Of a stretch of DNA of 64,000 nt, positions 44,941-53,464 are shown piece by piece. The translations under genes were made by a program, and so were the position numbers. The notes below the pieces were generated by a model. That model did not search any database and was not told the origin of the DNA. It was given only the letters and a program-made list of their open reading frames with translations. Location of the stretch: positions 1,054,001 to 1,118,000 of the forward strand of contig NZ_CP130943.1 of the NCBI RefSeq assembly GCF_030656875.1. Reading direction: 5' to 3'. How positions within the stretch are numbered: position 1 is the first letter of the stretch; each line of letters opens with the position of its first letter. The stretch is from Prescottella sp. R16. GTDB taxonomy: Bacteria; Actinomycetota; Actinomycetes; Mycobacteriales; Mycobacteriaceae.

Positions 44941-45004
44941 TCAGCCGTCAGAGGAAGTACAAATGCACACCCGCACGGTACCGGGCGACCGATGGCGGTT
45001 GCAA
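44941..45004 (-). promoter_or_regulatory. ABC-F leader: promoter plus 9-codon upstream ORF
   Basis: On the minus strand, TTGCAA (44999-45004) and TACCGT (44975-44980) are 18 bp apart. Transcription would begin near 44969, at the GTG (44970) of a short ORF encoding MCICTSSDG and stopping at 44941. AAAA sits 4 nt upstream of the -35, as in WhiB7-dependent promoters. About 136 nt then separate the uORF stop from the ABC-F start, the usual layout of a ribosome-stalling attenuator. Confidence 0.55.
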
Positions 45005-45025
45005 TCGGTTTTCGGTCACCGTGCG

Positions 45026-45061
45026 ACGGCGCCCGCGGAAACCGTGTTCCGCGGGCGCCGT
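45026..45061 (-). terminator. Hairpin terminator after htpG
   Basis: Perfect 15-bp arms (45026-45040 / 45047-45061, core GGCGCCCGCGGAA) with a 6-nt loop, beginning 15 nt after the htpG stop and insulating it from the ABC-F promoter. Confidence 0.8.
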
Positions 45062-45076
45062 TCCCGTACTGCAGTG

Positions 45077-46975
45077 CTACACGGTGCGGGCCAGCCGGTT
45101 CGCGAGCAGCTTCGCGAAATGCGCCGGATCCTCGAGCTCTCCACCTTCTGCGAGAAGCGCTGTGCCGTACAGCAGTTCGGCGGTCTCGGCGAGACTCGGA
45201 TCGTCGCTGCGCTCGGTGTGCGCGGCCCGCAGTCCCGCCACCAGCGGATGCTCCGGGTTGAGTTCCAGGATCCGCTTGAAGTGCGGAACCTGCTGTCCCG
45301 ACGCCCGGTACATGCGCTCGAGCGCCGGTGTCATGCCGAATTCGTCGCCGACGATGCACGCCGGTGAATCCGTCAACCGCGTCGACAGCCGCACCTGTTT
45401 GACGTGGTCGTCGAGCGTCTCGGTGAGGTAGGTGAGCAGGTCCGCGAACTCCTTGTCGCGTTCCTCCCGCTCGGCCTCGGCGGCCTTCTTCTCCTCCTCG
45501 GTGCCGAGCTCCACCTCGCCCTGCGCGATCGACTGCAGCGGTGTGCCGTCGAACTCGGGAACCGACGTCACCCACACCTCGTCGACCGGATCGGTCAGCA
45601 GCAGCACCTCGAGCCCGCGGGCCCGGAACGCCTCCATGTGCGGCGACGACTCGAGCTGCTGCCGGGACTCGCCGGTGAGGAAGTAGATCTGGTCCTGGCC
45701 CTCGGGCATGCGGGCGACGTACTGCGCGAGCGTGGTCTGCTCGTCCTCGCTGTGCGTCGACGGGAACGACGAGATCCCCAGCAGCAGTTCACGATTGTCG
45801 ACGTCCGACAGCAGGCCCTCCTTGAGGACCCGGCCGAACTGCGACCACAGCGTGGTGTACTTGGCCCGGGTCTGCTCGTCGTCGGACGTCTGCAGGTCCC
45901 GGATCGTGGTGAGCACCTTCTTGGTGAGCCGGCGGCGGATCGCCCGGATCTGCCGGTCCTGCTGCAGGATTTCGCGGGACACGTTGAGCGACAGGTCCTG
46001 CGCATCGACGACACCGGTGACGAACCGCAGGTACTCGGGCATGAGTTCCTCGCAGTCGTCCATGATGAACACCCGCTTGACGTACAGGTGGATCCCGGCC
46101 CGGTGCTCGCGTGCGAACAGGTCGAACGGCGCGTGCGACGGCACGAACAGCAGCGCCTGGTACTCGAACGTGCCCTCCGCCTTCATCGGAATGATCTCGA
46201 GCGGGTCGTCCCACGAATGGCTGACGTGCTTGTAGAACTCGTTGTACTCGTCGTCGGTGACCTCGCTGCGCGGTCGTGTCCACAGCGCCTTCATCGAGTT
46301 CAGCGTCTCGGCGGTGTCCTCGACCTGCAGCCGCACCGGGTAGGAGATGAAATCGGAGTAGCGCTTCACGATGTCGCGCAGGACGCGGTCGGACGTGTAG
46401 TCGTGCATGTGGTCGTCGGTGTCGACGTCCTTGAGGTGCAGCGTCACCGACGTGCCCTGCGGGGCGTCGTCGACGGTCTCGATCGTGTAGGTGGCGTCGC
46501 CGGTGGACTCCCAGCGCGTGGCGTGCTTCTCGCCGGCCTTGCGGGTCAGCAGAGTGACCTTGTCGGCCACCATGAACGTCGAATAGAAGCCGATGCCGAA
46601 CTGGCCGATCAGTGCTTCGGAGGCAGCAGCATCCTGTGCTTCGCGCAGCTTGCGTCGCAGTTCGCCGGTGCCGGACTTCGCGAGCGTGCCGATCAGGTCG
46701 ATCACCTCGTCGCGGGACATGCCGATTCCGTTGTCACGCACCGTGAGTGTGCGGGCGTCGGCGTCCGGCACCAGTTCGATGTGCAGGTCCGAGACGTCGG
46801 CGTCGAGGTCCTTGTCGCGGAACGCCTCGAGCTTGAGTTTGTCGAGTGCGTCGGACGAGTTGGAAACCAGCTCGCGCAGGAAGGTGTCCTTGTTGGAGTA
46901 CACCGAATGAATCATCAAGTCCAGAATCTGACGAGTCTCCGTCTGGAACTCGTGCTGTTCGATACCCGTGGTCAT
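45077..46975 (-). CDS. htpG: Hsp90-family chaperone HtpG
   Basis: Cytosolic chaperone of 632 residues. The GHKL ATPase domain has HEFQTETRQILDLMIHSVYSNKD in parts, NSSDALDKL, VRDNGIGMSRDEVIDLIGTLAKSG and GQFGIGFYSTFMVADKV. The middle domain has YVKRVFIMDDCEELMPEYLRFV and LNVSREILQQ. Start ATG 46975 overlaps the stop of the upstream Dabb-like gene by 4 nt (ATGA), so htpG translation is coupled to it. Length is normal. Regulated probably by general stress; a dedicated heat-shock operator was not seen. Confidence 0.96.
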   Translation of the reverse strand: MTTGIEQHEFQTETRQILDLMIHSVYSNKDTFLRELVSNSSDALDKLKLEAFRDKDLDADVSDLHIELVPDADARTLTVRDNGIGMSRDEVIDLIGTLAKSGTGELRRKLREAQDAAASEALIGQFGIGFYSTFMVADKVTLLTRKAGEKHATRWESTGDATYTIETVDDAPQGTSVTLHLKDVDTDDHMHDYTSDRVLRDIVKRYSDFISYPVRLQVEDTAETLNSMKALWTRPRSEVTDDEYNEFYKHVSHSWDDPLEIIPMKAEGTFEYQALLFVPSHAPFDLFAREHRAGIHLYVKRVFIMDDCEELMPEYLRFVTGVVDAQDLSLNVSREILQQDRQIRAIRRRLTKKVLTTIRDLQTSDDEQTRAKYTTLWSQFGRVLKEGLLSDVDNRELLLGISSFPSTHSEDEQTTLAQYVARMPEGQDQIYFLTGESRQQLESSPHMEAFRARGLEVLLLTDPVDEVWVTSVPEFDGTPLQSIAQGEVELGTEEEKKAAEAEREERDKEFADLLTYLTETLDDHVKQVRLSTRLTDSPACIVGDEFGMTPALERMYRASGQQVPHFKRILELNPEHPLVAGLRAAHTERSDDPSLAETAELLYGTALLAEGGELEDPAHFAKLLANRLARTV

Positions 46976-47628
46976 GCAGAAATCGTAGGACACCCCGCCG
47001 TGAGCAGTGACGCACCGACGGTGACGAAACTGTGCCGCAGTGCCGTCACGATCCGCTGCCCGCGCTCGGGGTCGAACCAGCGGTCCACGTGCGCCCAGTG
47101 GTAGGGGTGTGTCATGTACGGGCCGGTCAGTCCGTCGAGGGTCGCGTACTCCTGCTCCCACACATGGGTCCACCGGGCGTCTCCGACCGGGTCGCCGGCC
47201 GGCGCGCACTGAGCCGGGCCGATCGACGGGATGTAGTGCGGCATCGCTGCGGTCTCGGACTCGAACCGGCGCACCAGCTCCGGGTCGGCGGCCGGATCGA
47301 CCGCCACCAGCAGGGTGCGGAAGATCGTCGGCGTGCCGCCGCGCGACGGGCACACCCGGCCGGTGTGGACGACCCCGTCGACGTGGGCGACCGCGGCCGA
47401 ACCGAGAGCGTCCGATACGCCGGCCTCGATTGCCTGCCAACCTGTTTCGTCGGCAAAACGAATACGTGCCACCGCGTCGGTCCCGCCGATGCCGCCCGGC
47501 AGGACCGGTTCGGCCAGTGCCGCGACCGCGGTCGGTGCGACCGCCGCGCGTACCCCGTCCAGGACCGCGTGCCGGGCCGTGTCGTCGGCGCCGTCGGCGA
47601 ACCGGATCAGCCGCGTCACCTCAAACAT
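46972..47628 (-). CDS. Dabb-like alpha/beta-barrel protein, 218 aa
   Basis: Soluble protein of 218 residues that looks like two tandem ferredoxin-like (Dabb/EthD-type) modules. Module 1 is [30 protein letters not shown]...; module 2 contains [34 protein letters not shown]. The C-terminus has [36 protein letters not shown], a pattern shared with stress-responsive Dabb proteins. No cofactor motif is visible. It overlaps both neighbours and is the middle gene of a three-gene unit with htpG. Confidence 0.65.
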   Translation of the reverse strand: MFEVTRLIRFADGADDTARHAVLDGVRAAVAPTAVAALAEPVLPGGIGGTDAVARIRFADETGWQAIEAGVSDALGSAAVAHVDGVVHTGRVCPSRGGTPTIFRTLLVAVDPAADPELVRRFESETAAMPHYIPSIGPAQCAPAGDPVGDARWTHVWEQEYATLDGLTGPYMTHPYHWAHVDRWFDPERGQRIVTALRHSFVTVGASLLTAGCPTISA

Positions 47629-47977
47629 CGGTCACCGCCGCGAGAGCGTCGGCTGCGCACGCCGTCGTCCGCTCCCGACGCACCAGTTCGGTGTCCGCCC
47701 ACGCCCACCACGCGGCGACGTCGGGGTCGCGTCCGGCCGCCCACCGCTGCCGCCACCACGCGTCCGTACCGGGCGCCGTCCACGTGACCGTGACCGTGTT
47801 CGACCCGTCGTCGAGCCACACCGGCGGAGCGACCAGGATCCGGTCGAGGACCAGACCGCGGTCCCGGGCACCGGGCGCGTACCGCTCCAGATAGGCGTCC
47901 AGGAAGGCCCGGCCCCGCCCCGGCGCCGCCACCATCTCGTCGACGACGAACACCGTCGAGAGCAGATCCGCGACCAT
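47621..47977 (-). CDS. Small Dabb/NIPSNAP-like hypothetical protein, 118 aa
   Basis: Protein of 118 residues beginning [35 protein letters not shown] in parts, with strand-helix alternation and conserved-looking [14 protein letters not shown] and [13 protein letters not shown]. The fold suggests a dimeric ferredoxin-like barrel as in NIPSNAP or antibiotic monooxygenase proteins. I do not recognise a specific family. AAGGGG precedes ATG 47977. It overlaps the Dabb-like gene by 8 nt and is divergent from the DosR-like regulator. Confidence 0.6.
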   Translation of the reverse strand: MVADLLSTVFVVDEMVAAPGRGRAFLDAYLERYAPGARDRGLVLDRILVAPPVWLDDGSNTVTVTWTAPGTDAWWRQRWAAGRDPDVAAWWAWADTELVRRERTTACAADALAAVTDV

Positions 47978-48136
47978 CGCAACCCCTTTCGTGCACCCGC
48001 CCCGGACGGTAGAACCGGTGTCCGCGCGGCGCCTACCGCCGATTCCATGCAGCGGGAGAGACCGGGGCCGACCGGCCGGAACAGGCACGGTAGCGTTTTC
48101 GCCGAGAGTGCCGAGCGTTCACGGAAGGTGGCACCG

Positions 48137-48775
48137 ATGACACGGGTCTTTCTGGTCGACGACCACGAGATCGTCCGACGGGGGCTGATCGACCTCCTGG
48201 GCAGTGCCCCCGACCTCACGGTGGTCGGGGAAGCCGCGTCGGTGGGGGAGGCGATGGCCCGCATCCCGGCCACCGGTGTCGACGTCGCCGTCCTCGACGT
48301 CCGGCTGCCCGACGGCAACGGCGTCGAACTGTGCCGCGACCTGCGAACCGTCCTGCCCGACCTGCGCTGCCTCATGCTCACGTCGTACGCCGACGACGAA
48401 GCTCTGTTCGACGCCGTCATGGCCGGTGCCTCCGGTTTCGTACTCAAACAGATCCTCGGCACCGACCTGATCTCCGCCGTCCGCACCGTCGGCACCGGCG
48501 GCTCGCTCCTCGACAGCCGCGCCACCGCCGCCCTCATGCAGCGCATCCGCTCCGAACGCACCGCCGACCCCCTCGCCGACCTGTCCGACCAGGAACGCGC
48601 CGTCTTCGACCTCATCGGCGAAGGCCTCACCAACCGAGAAATCGCCGAACGCCTCTTCCTCGCGGAGAAGACCATCAAGAACTACGTCTCCCGCCTGCTC
48701 GCCAAACTCGGCATGCAACGCCGCACCCAGGCCGCTGTCCTCGCGACGGAGTTGCGGAACAGCAAGCGCGGCTAG
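48137..48775 (+). CDS. devR: DosR/DevR-like dormancy response regulator
   Basis: Response regulator of 212 residues, collinear with mycobacterial Dos[43 protein letters not shown] with phosphoacceptor Asp54, [19 protein letters not shown] and [13 protein letters not shown]. The C-terminal LuxR domain holds the DNA-contact helix [27 protein letters not shown], the stretch most conserved with DosR. DosR binds GGGACTWWAGTCCC-type boxes; one is present at 40049. The DevS-like kinase is 2.8 kb downstream in opposite orientation. GGAAGG lies upstream of ATG 48137. Confidence 0.92.
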   Translation: MTRVFLVDDHEIVRRGLIDLLGSAPDLTVVGEAASVGEAMARIPATGVDVAVLDVRLPDGNGVELCRDLRTVLPDLRCLMLTSYADDEALFDAVMAGASGFVLKQILGTDLISAVRTVGTGGSLLDSRATAALMQRIRSERTADPLADLSDQERAVFDLIGEGLTNREIAERLFLAEKTIKNYVSRLLAKLGMQRRTQAAVLATELRNSKRG

Positions 48776-48811
48776 GTCTGTCGGCGCACGGCCCGCGCCG
48801 TCACCACGGAA

Positions 48812-48881
48812 TGTGATGCAAGTCGCATTCGGTCCCGGTGGTCGGGACGGTGGCCTCGCCTGAATTGTGATGCTCGTTACG
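48812..48881 (+). promoter_or_regulatory. Two CRP/GlxR-like sites and a GTCCCG/CGGGAC repeat
   Basis: TGTGATGCAAGTCGCA at 48812-48827 differs from TGTGA-N6-TCACA at one position and lies within a larger GAATG-type inverted repeat (48809-48830). A second, weaker TGTGATGCTCGTTACG lies at 48866-48881, 54 bp downstream (about five turns). Between them GTCCCG-GTGGT-CGGGAC (48832-48848) is a 6-bp inverted repeat. Confidence 0.5.
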
Positions 48882-48909
48882 TTCCGTTCGGCAACAGCGC
48901 CGAACGGAA
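48882..48909 (+). promoter_or_regulatory. Hairpin overlapping the SDR Shine-Dalgarno
   Basis: Perfect 11-bp arms TTCCGTTCGGC / GCCGAACGGAA with a 6-nt AACAGC loop. The 3' arm contains GGAA immediately before GGGGAA, the ribosome-binding site of the SDR at 48919. It could be an operator or a translation-controlling stem. Confidence 0.5.
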
Positions 48910-48918
48910 GGGGAATCA

Positions 48919-49761
48919 ATGCCCGGACGGGTATCAGGAAAAGTGGCTTTCGTCACCGGTGCGGCACGCGGCCAGGGGCGCAGTCACGCGCTTCGCCTCG
49001 CGGAGGAGGGGGCGGACATCATCGCCCTCGACCTGGTCGACGGCATCGACACGGTGACCCGTTTCTACCCGGCTTCCACCGAGGACGATCTCGCCGACAC
49101 GGTGCGGGGTGTCGAGCGACTCGGACGCCGCATCGTCGCGGGGAAGGTCGACGTCCGCGACTTCGACGCCGTGCGTGAACTGCTCGACCGCGGTGTCGCC
49201 GAACTCGGTCGCGTCGACATCGTCGTGGCGAACGCCGGCATCTTCATCAGCGGCCAACCGGCTCATCGCATCACCGAGGCCGAATGGGACGACGTCCTCG
49301 ACGTCAACCTCAAGGGGGTGTGGCACACGTGCAAGGCCGCGGTTCCGCACCTGATCGAGCAGGGCGACGGCGGATCGATCATCCTCACCAGTTCCACGGC
49401 GGGGATCAAGGGCACACCGAAAGCGGCCGCATACGCGGCCAGCAAGCATGCGGTGGTCGGGCTGATGCGGACCCTCGTCGGTGAACTCGGCGAACACCGT
49501 ATCCGGGCGAACACCGTCCACCCGGGCGCGACCGACACGGACATGATCATCAACGATCGTTGCTTCGGGCTGTTCGTGCCCGGTGTCGAGAATCCGACCA
49601 AGGAGCAGGTGGCCCCGATCTTCGCCGGAACGAACGCCCTCCCGGTCCCGTGGGTGGATCCGGTCGACGTCTCCCACGCGGTGCTGTTCCTGGCGTCGGA
49701 CGAAGCCCGCTACGTCACCGGCACCGAACTGAAGGTCGACGCCGGGTTCACCGCACGCTGA
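48919..49761 (+). CDS. Mycofactocin-coupled-type short-chain dehydrogenase
   Basis: SDR of 280 residues beginning MPGRVSGKVAFVTGAARGQGRSHALRLAEEGAD in parts. The GxGRSHA form of the cofactor motif and the roughly 20-residue insert after the second strand (DGIDTVTRFYPASTEDDL) mark the carveol-dehydrogenase / mycofactocin-coupled subfamily that holds NAD tightly. NAG is in VVANAGIF, catalytic Ser in LTSSTAG, Tyr/Lys in YAASKHA. Such enzymes oxidise terpenoid or other secondary alcohols with mycofactocin as electron acceptor. Followed 19 nt later by a flavin monooxygenase: a plausible alcohol-to-ketone-to-ester route. Confidence 0.88.
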   Translation: MPGRVSGKVAFVTGAARGQGRSHALRLAEEGADIIALDLVDGIDTVTRFYPASTEDDLADTVRGVERLGRRIVAGKVDVRDFDAVRELLDRGVAELGRVDIVVANAGIFISGQPAHRITEAEWDDVLDVNLKGVWHTCKAAVPHLIEQGDGGSIILTSSTAGIKGTPKAAAYAASKHAVVGLMRTLVGELGEHRIRANTVHPGATDTDMIINDRCFGLFVPGVENPTKEQVAPIFAGTNALPVPWVDPVDVSHAVLFLASDEARYVTGTELKVDAGFTAR

Positions 49762-49780
49762 CAACCACGGAGGAGTGGAC

Positions 49781-51559
49781 ATGACAATGCAATTGGATTC
49801 CCCTTCGGCCGGTGTGGTGTCGGCCACCGAGACCGCGCAGCGCTGGCTGTCGAGCTTCGCGGACCTGCTCCGCTCGGGGAGTGGCGCCGAGGACGTCCTG
49901 CACCCCGACCTGTGGTGGCGGGACCTGCTCGCGTTCACCGGCGACCTGCGAAGCCTGCACGGCGCCGCGCAGATCGACGCGCTGCTCGCCTCCGCGGTCG
50001 ATCAGCAGGTCCGCGGTGAGACCCTGGATCCGGCCTCGGCTCCGGCGGTCGTGCCGGCATCGTCGGGTACACCCACGATCCAGCTGCTGTTCCGATTCGA
50101 CACGCGGACCGGTCACGTGCGTGGTGTCGCTCGGCTGATTTTCGAGGACGGTGTGTGGCGGGCGCGGAACGTGCTGACCGCGCTCGACGCTCTCGCGGGT
50201 CACGAACCGGCGATCGGTGAGCTGCGGCCCGACGGCTCGGAGCCGGACGGCGACCGGAAAGAGTACTGGTCGGCGCAGCGGGCCCGTGAACTCGACTGTC
50301 ACGACACCGATCCCGACGTTCTGGTGATCGGTGCGGGGCACTCGGGGCTGGCGCTCGCCGCTCGACTCGGCGTGCTCGGGGTCCGGACCGTGCTGATCGA
50401 CCGTGAGGATCGGGTCGGTGACAATTGGCGGGACCGGTACGACTCCCTGGTACTGCACGACGCGGTCTGGTCGAACCATCTGCCGTTGATGCCGTTCCCG
50501 TCGTCCTGGCCGGTGTTCACACCGAAGGACAAGATGGGGGACTGGCTCGAAATCTACTCCCGGGCAATGGATCTGAACGTATGGACGCGATCGGAGGTCG
50601 TGGAGTCCACGTTCGATCCCGGCGAGCGGGTCTGGACCGTCGTGGTCGACCGTGACGGGACCCGCCGTACGCTGCGCCCACGGCACGTGGTGCTCGCGAC
50701 CGGACTCAGCGGTACCGAGCCGGCCGTGCCGGACCTCGCCGGCGCCGAGAGCTTCGCCGGCGAACTGCTGCATTCGAGCCGTTACCGGACCGACCCGGCC
50801 CGCCGGGGCGCCCGCACCGTCGTGATCGGCACCGGGAACAGTGGTCACGACATCGCACAGGACCTGTACGAGTCCGGTGCCCGGGTCACCGTGGTCCAGC
50901 GTGGTCCCACCCATGTGGTGAGTGGACGCACCCTGTCCGCGCGTGGCCGGATGCGTTACGGCGAGAACACGGACACCGAGGTGGCCGACCTGCTCGACGC
51001 TTCCACGGCGCGACTCGATCCGCAGTTCACGGCAGGCCTGCAGGCGGGTGTGGCCGCGCTCGCCGAATCCGATCGGGAGCTGCTGGATGCGCTCGCGGAC
51101 AAGGGATTCGCACTGTCCGACGGTGTGGACGGTACCGGGGTGATGATGCTCTTCCTGACCCGCAACGGCGGCTACTACATCGACGTCGGTGCGGCCCCCC
51201 TGATCGCCGACGGCCGGATCGGGCTGGTCTCCGGTGCGACGATCGAACGCCTGGACGCGGACGGTCTGGTCATGTCGGACGGCACACACGTCCCCGCCGA
51301 CACCATCGTGTGCGCCACCGGCTTCCGCGGCATCCTCGACACGGTGCGGCGTGTTCTCGGCGACACCGTCGCCGACGTCTGTCATCCGGTCTGGGATCTC
51401 GACGACGAGGGCGAGCTGCGGTCGGTGTGGCGCCGTTCCGGACACGACCGGTTCTGGATCCACGGCGGGAACTTCATGCTGGTGCGCAACTACAGCAAAT
51501 ACCTTGCGTTGCAGATCAAGGCGGACCTGGCCGGCATCGCCCTGCCCGACGTCCGCTGA
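49781..51559 (+). CDS. Flavin-containing monooxygenase with N-terminal NTF2-like domain
   Basis: Protein of 592 residues. Residues about 10-150 form an NTF2/SnoaL-like region (ADLLRSGSGAEDVLHPDLWWRDLLAFTGD). The rest is an FMO: FAD motif DVLVIGAGHSGLALAARLG near residue 180, FMO-type HLPLMPFPSSWPVFTPKDK, and NADPH motif TVVIGTGNSGHDIAQDLYE near residue 350, ending in IVCATGFRGI. The fused architecture is common in actinobacteria and fungi. GGAGGAG precedes ATG 49781. Substrate unknown; the upstream SDR suggests sequential alcohol/ketone oxidation. Confidence 0.9.
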   Translation: MTMQLDSPSAGVVSATETAQRWLSSFADLLRSGSGAEDVLHPDLWWRDLLAFTGDLRSLHGAAQIDALLASAVDQQVRGETLDPASAPAVVPASSGTPTIQLLFRFDTRTGHVRGVARLIFEDGVWRARNVLTALDALAGHEPAIGELRPDGSEPDGDRKEYWSAQRARELDCHDTDPDVLVIGAGHSGLALAARLGVLGVRTVLIDREDRVGDNWRDRYDSLVLHDAVWSNHLPLMPFPSSWPVFTPKDKMGDWLEIYSRAMDLNVWTRSEVVESTFDPGERVWTVVVDRDGTRRTLRPRHVVLATGLSGTEPAVPDLAGAESFAGELLHSSRYRTDPARRGARTVVIGTGNSGHDIAQDLYESGARVTVVQRGPTHVVSGRTLSARGRMRYGENTDTEVADLLDASTARLDPQFTAGLQAGVAALAESDRELLDALADKGFALSDGVDGTGVMMLFLTRNGGYYIDVGAAPLIADGRIGLVSGATIERLDADGLVMSDGTHVPADTIVCATGFRGILDTVRRVLGDTVADVCHPVWDLDDEGELRSVWRRSGHDRFWIHGGNFMLVRNYSKYLALQIKADLAGIALPDVR

Positions 51560-51565
51560 CGCGTC

Positions 51566-51614
51566 GACGTGGCGGGTGCCGCCCCTGCCTCACCCCAACG
51601 GCACCCGCCACGTC
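51566..51614. terminator. 16-bp inverted repeat overlapping the devS stop
   Basis: Perfect arms GACGTGGCGGGTGCCG / CGGCACCCGCCACGTC with a 17-nt loop. The second arm encodes the last residues of the DevS-like kinase (stop at 51590). It lies 7 nt after the convergent monooxygenase stop, so it probably terminates that transcript; for devS it would act at the very 3' end. Confidence 0.65.
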
Positions 51615-53338
51615 AGGTCCGTGCCGCCGCCGTCGGCGGGGAGGACGGTGAAGCTGCCACCGCACTGTTCTGCGCGGCGGGCGAGATTCGCCAGTCCGCT
51701 GCGGCGTGGGCTGTCGGGGACCCCGCCGATGCCGTCGTCGCCGATACGGATCGTGAGATGGTCGTCGGCGTCGATCACGACGGTGATCGTCGTGGCGCCG
51801 GCGTGCCGCAGCGCATTGCTCAGGCCCTCCCGCAACACGGCCTCGGCGTGCGGATGGATCCGCGTCGGCACCAGCGTGTCGATCGCGCCCGTGAACTGCA
51901 CGTTCGGGGTCAGGGTCGAGCGGGTCGTCAGATCGCCGATCGCGTCGAGCAGGCGGCGGCGCAGACTGGTCGACGCCTCCTCGCCCGCCGTGTGCAGATC
52001 GAAGATCGTCGTGCGGATCTCGCTGATCGTCCGATCCAGCTGGGTGACGGTCTGCCGGAGTGTGGCGGCGGCGGACTCCGGGACCGGGCAGGACTCGTCG
52101 AGCAGCAGGCTCTGCAGGCTCATCCCGGTCGCGAACAACTGCTGGATGACGTTGTCGTGCAGGTCGCGACCGATCCGGTCCCGGTCGGCGAGCACGTCGA
52201 GTTGGCGTCGGCGGTGCTGCTGGTCGGCGAACTCCACCGCGAGGGCCGCCGAATCCGCCATCGAGCCGAGCCGGGTGAGATCGTCCGGTGTCCAGCAGGT
52301 GCCGGTGCGCGTCACCACCAGCAGTCCCGCGACCCCCGACGTCGTCGACAACGGCAGTGCGGCGATCCGGACGGGTCCGGCCGCGTCGAACGGGGACACC
52401 CGGTCCTGTTCGGTGAGCAGGGTGGGTCGTCGTCCCCGCACCACCGGCAGCAGATCCGAGTCCGACACGTCGACGACGCTGCCGACGTGCGGGCCGGACG
52501 AGGAGGCGGCGGCCTCGACGACCGCCTCGTCCCCGTCGACGACCATGACGTACGCGCCGTCCGCACCGCACAGGTCCCGGGTCCGGGTCACCAGCAGGTC
52601 GAGGGCCTCGTCGATCGACCCGCCGGACAGCAGCCGGGCGTTGAACCCGGCGAGCGCGGTGAGCCAGCGTTCCCGGGTGCGTGACTCCTCGAACAGGTGC
52701 GCGTTGTCGATCGCGACACCGGCGGAGGTGGCGAGAGCGTCGAGGATCGTCTCGTCCTCGTCGGTGAACTCGGGACCGGACCGTTTCTCGGTGAGATAGA
52801 TGCTGCCGAACACCTGGCCGCGCACGATGATCGGCATGCCGAGGAAACTGTCCATCGGCGGATGATTCGCCGGGAACCCCACCGACGCCGGATGCCGGCC
52901 CAGATGCGCGACACGAACCGGCCGCGGATGCTCGATGAGCAGCCCCAGCAGGCCGTGGCCCTCCGGCAGATGATCCATCCGGTCGCGTTCGGCCTGCGTG
53001 ATGCCCTCGTACACGAACTCGGACAGGCCACCGTCCGGGTTGCGCACCCCGAGCGCACCGTAACGGGCGTCGAGCAGCGTCGTCGCCGCCTGCACGATTC
53101 GCTGCAGGACCGAATCGAGTTCCAGACCGGCCCCGACGACGAGAACCGCCTCGAGCAACTCCTGCAATCGGGCCGGGGTCGCGACACTGTCGACGAGAGG
53201 CCCCCGCATGTCCGCGAGGATTTCCTCGAGATTCTCGACGTCCCGGTAGCCCCGCTGCGCGCCCTCCACCATGAGGGCAGCATAGGTGCCGAAAAAAATT
53301 CCGAGGATTCGGTTCTGTTTCGGTGTAACGCGTTGCAT
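51590..53338 (-). CDS. devS: DevS/DosT-like GAF-domain sensor histidine kinase
   Basis: Soluble kinase of 582 residues with two GAF domains and a NarL-type kinase core. GAF-A (about 60-205) contains DARYGALGVRNPDGGLSEFVYEGI in parts, HLPEGHGLLGLLIEHPRPVR and FPANHPPMDSFLGMP; His159 aligns with the haem ligand His149 of mycobacterial DevS. GAF-B spans about 225-370. The kinase has DRDRIGRDLHDNVIQQLFATGMSLQ, SEIRTTIFDLH and LREGLSNALRHA. It should sense O2, NO or CO through haem and phosphorylate the DosR-like regulator at 48137. ATG 53338 gives a 60-residue N-terminal helix region. Confidence 0.9.
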   Translation of the reverse strand: MQRVTPKQNRILGIFFGTYAALMVEGAQRGYRDVENLEEILADMRGPLVDSVATPARLQELLEAVLVVGAGLELDSVLQRIVQAATTLLDARYGALGVRNPDGGLSEFVYEGITQAERDRMDHLPEGHGLLGLLIEHPRPVRVAHLGRHPASVGFPANHPPMDSFLGMPIIVRGQVFGSIYLTEKRSGPEFTDEDETILDALATSAGVAIDNAHLFEESRTRERWLTALAGFNARLLSGGSIDEALDLLVTRTRDLCGADGAYVMVVDGDEAVVEAAASSSGPHVGSVVDVSDSDLLPVVRGRRPTLLTEQDRVSPFDAAGPVRIAALPLSTTSGVAGLLVVTRTGTCWTPDDLTRLGSMADSAALAVEFADQQHRRRQLDVLADRDRIGRDLHDNVIQQLFATGMSLQSLLLDESCPVPESAAATLRQTVTQLDRTISEIRTTIFDLHTAGEEASTSLRRRLLDAIGDLTTRSTLTPNVQFTGAIDTLVPTRIHPHAEAVLREGLSNALRHAGATTITVVIDADDHLTIRIGDDGIGGVPDSPRRSGLANLARRAEQCGGSFTVLPADGGGTDLTWRVPLG

Positions 53339-53464
53339 TGCCCCGTCGATGTAGGGGTGACGTGGTCGTGAGCGGGGTCGTGGTGGCCTGCTCCGACCCG
53401 CGCCGGTCCGGTGTCGAACCTCGGGGGAGGGGATCGACACCGGACCTCCCTTAGACTTCGTCCG

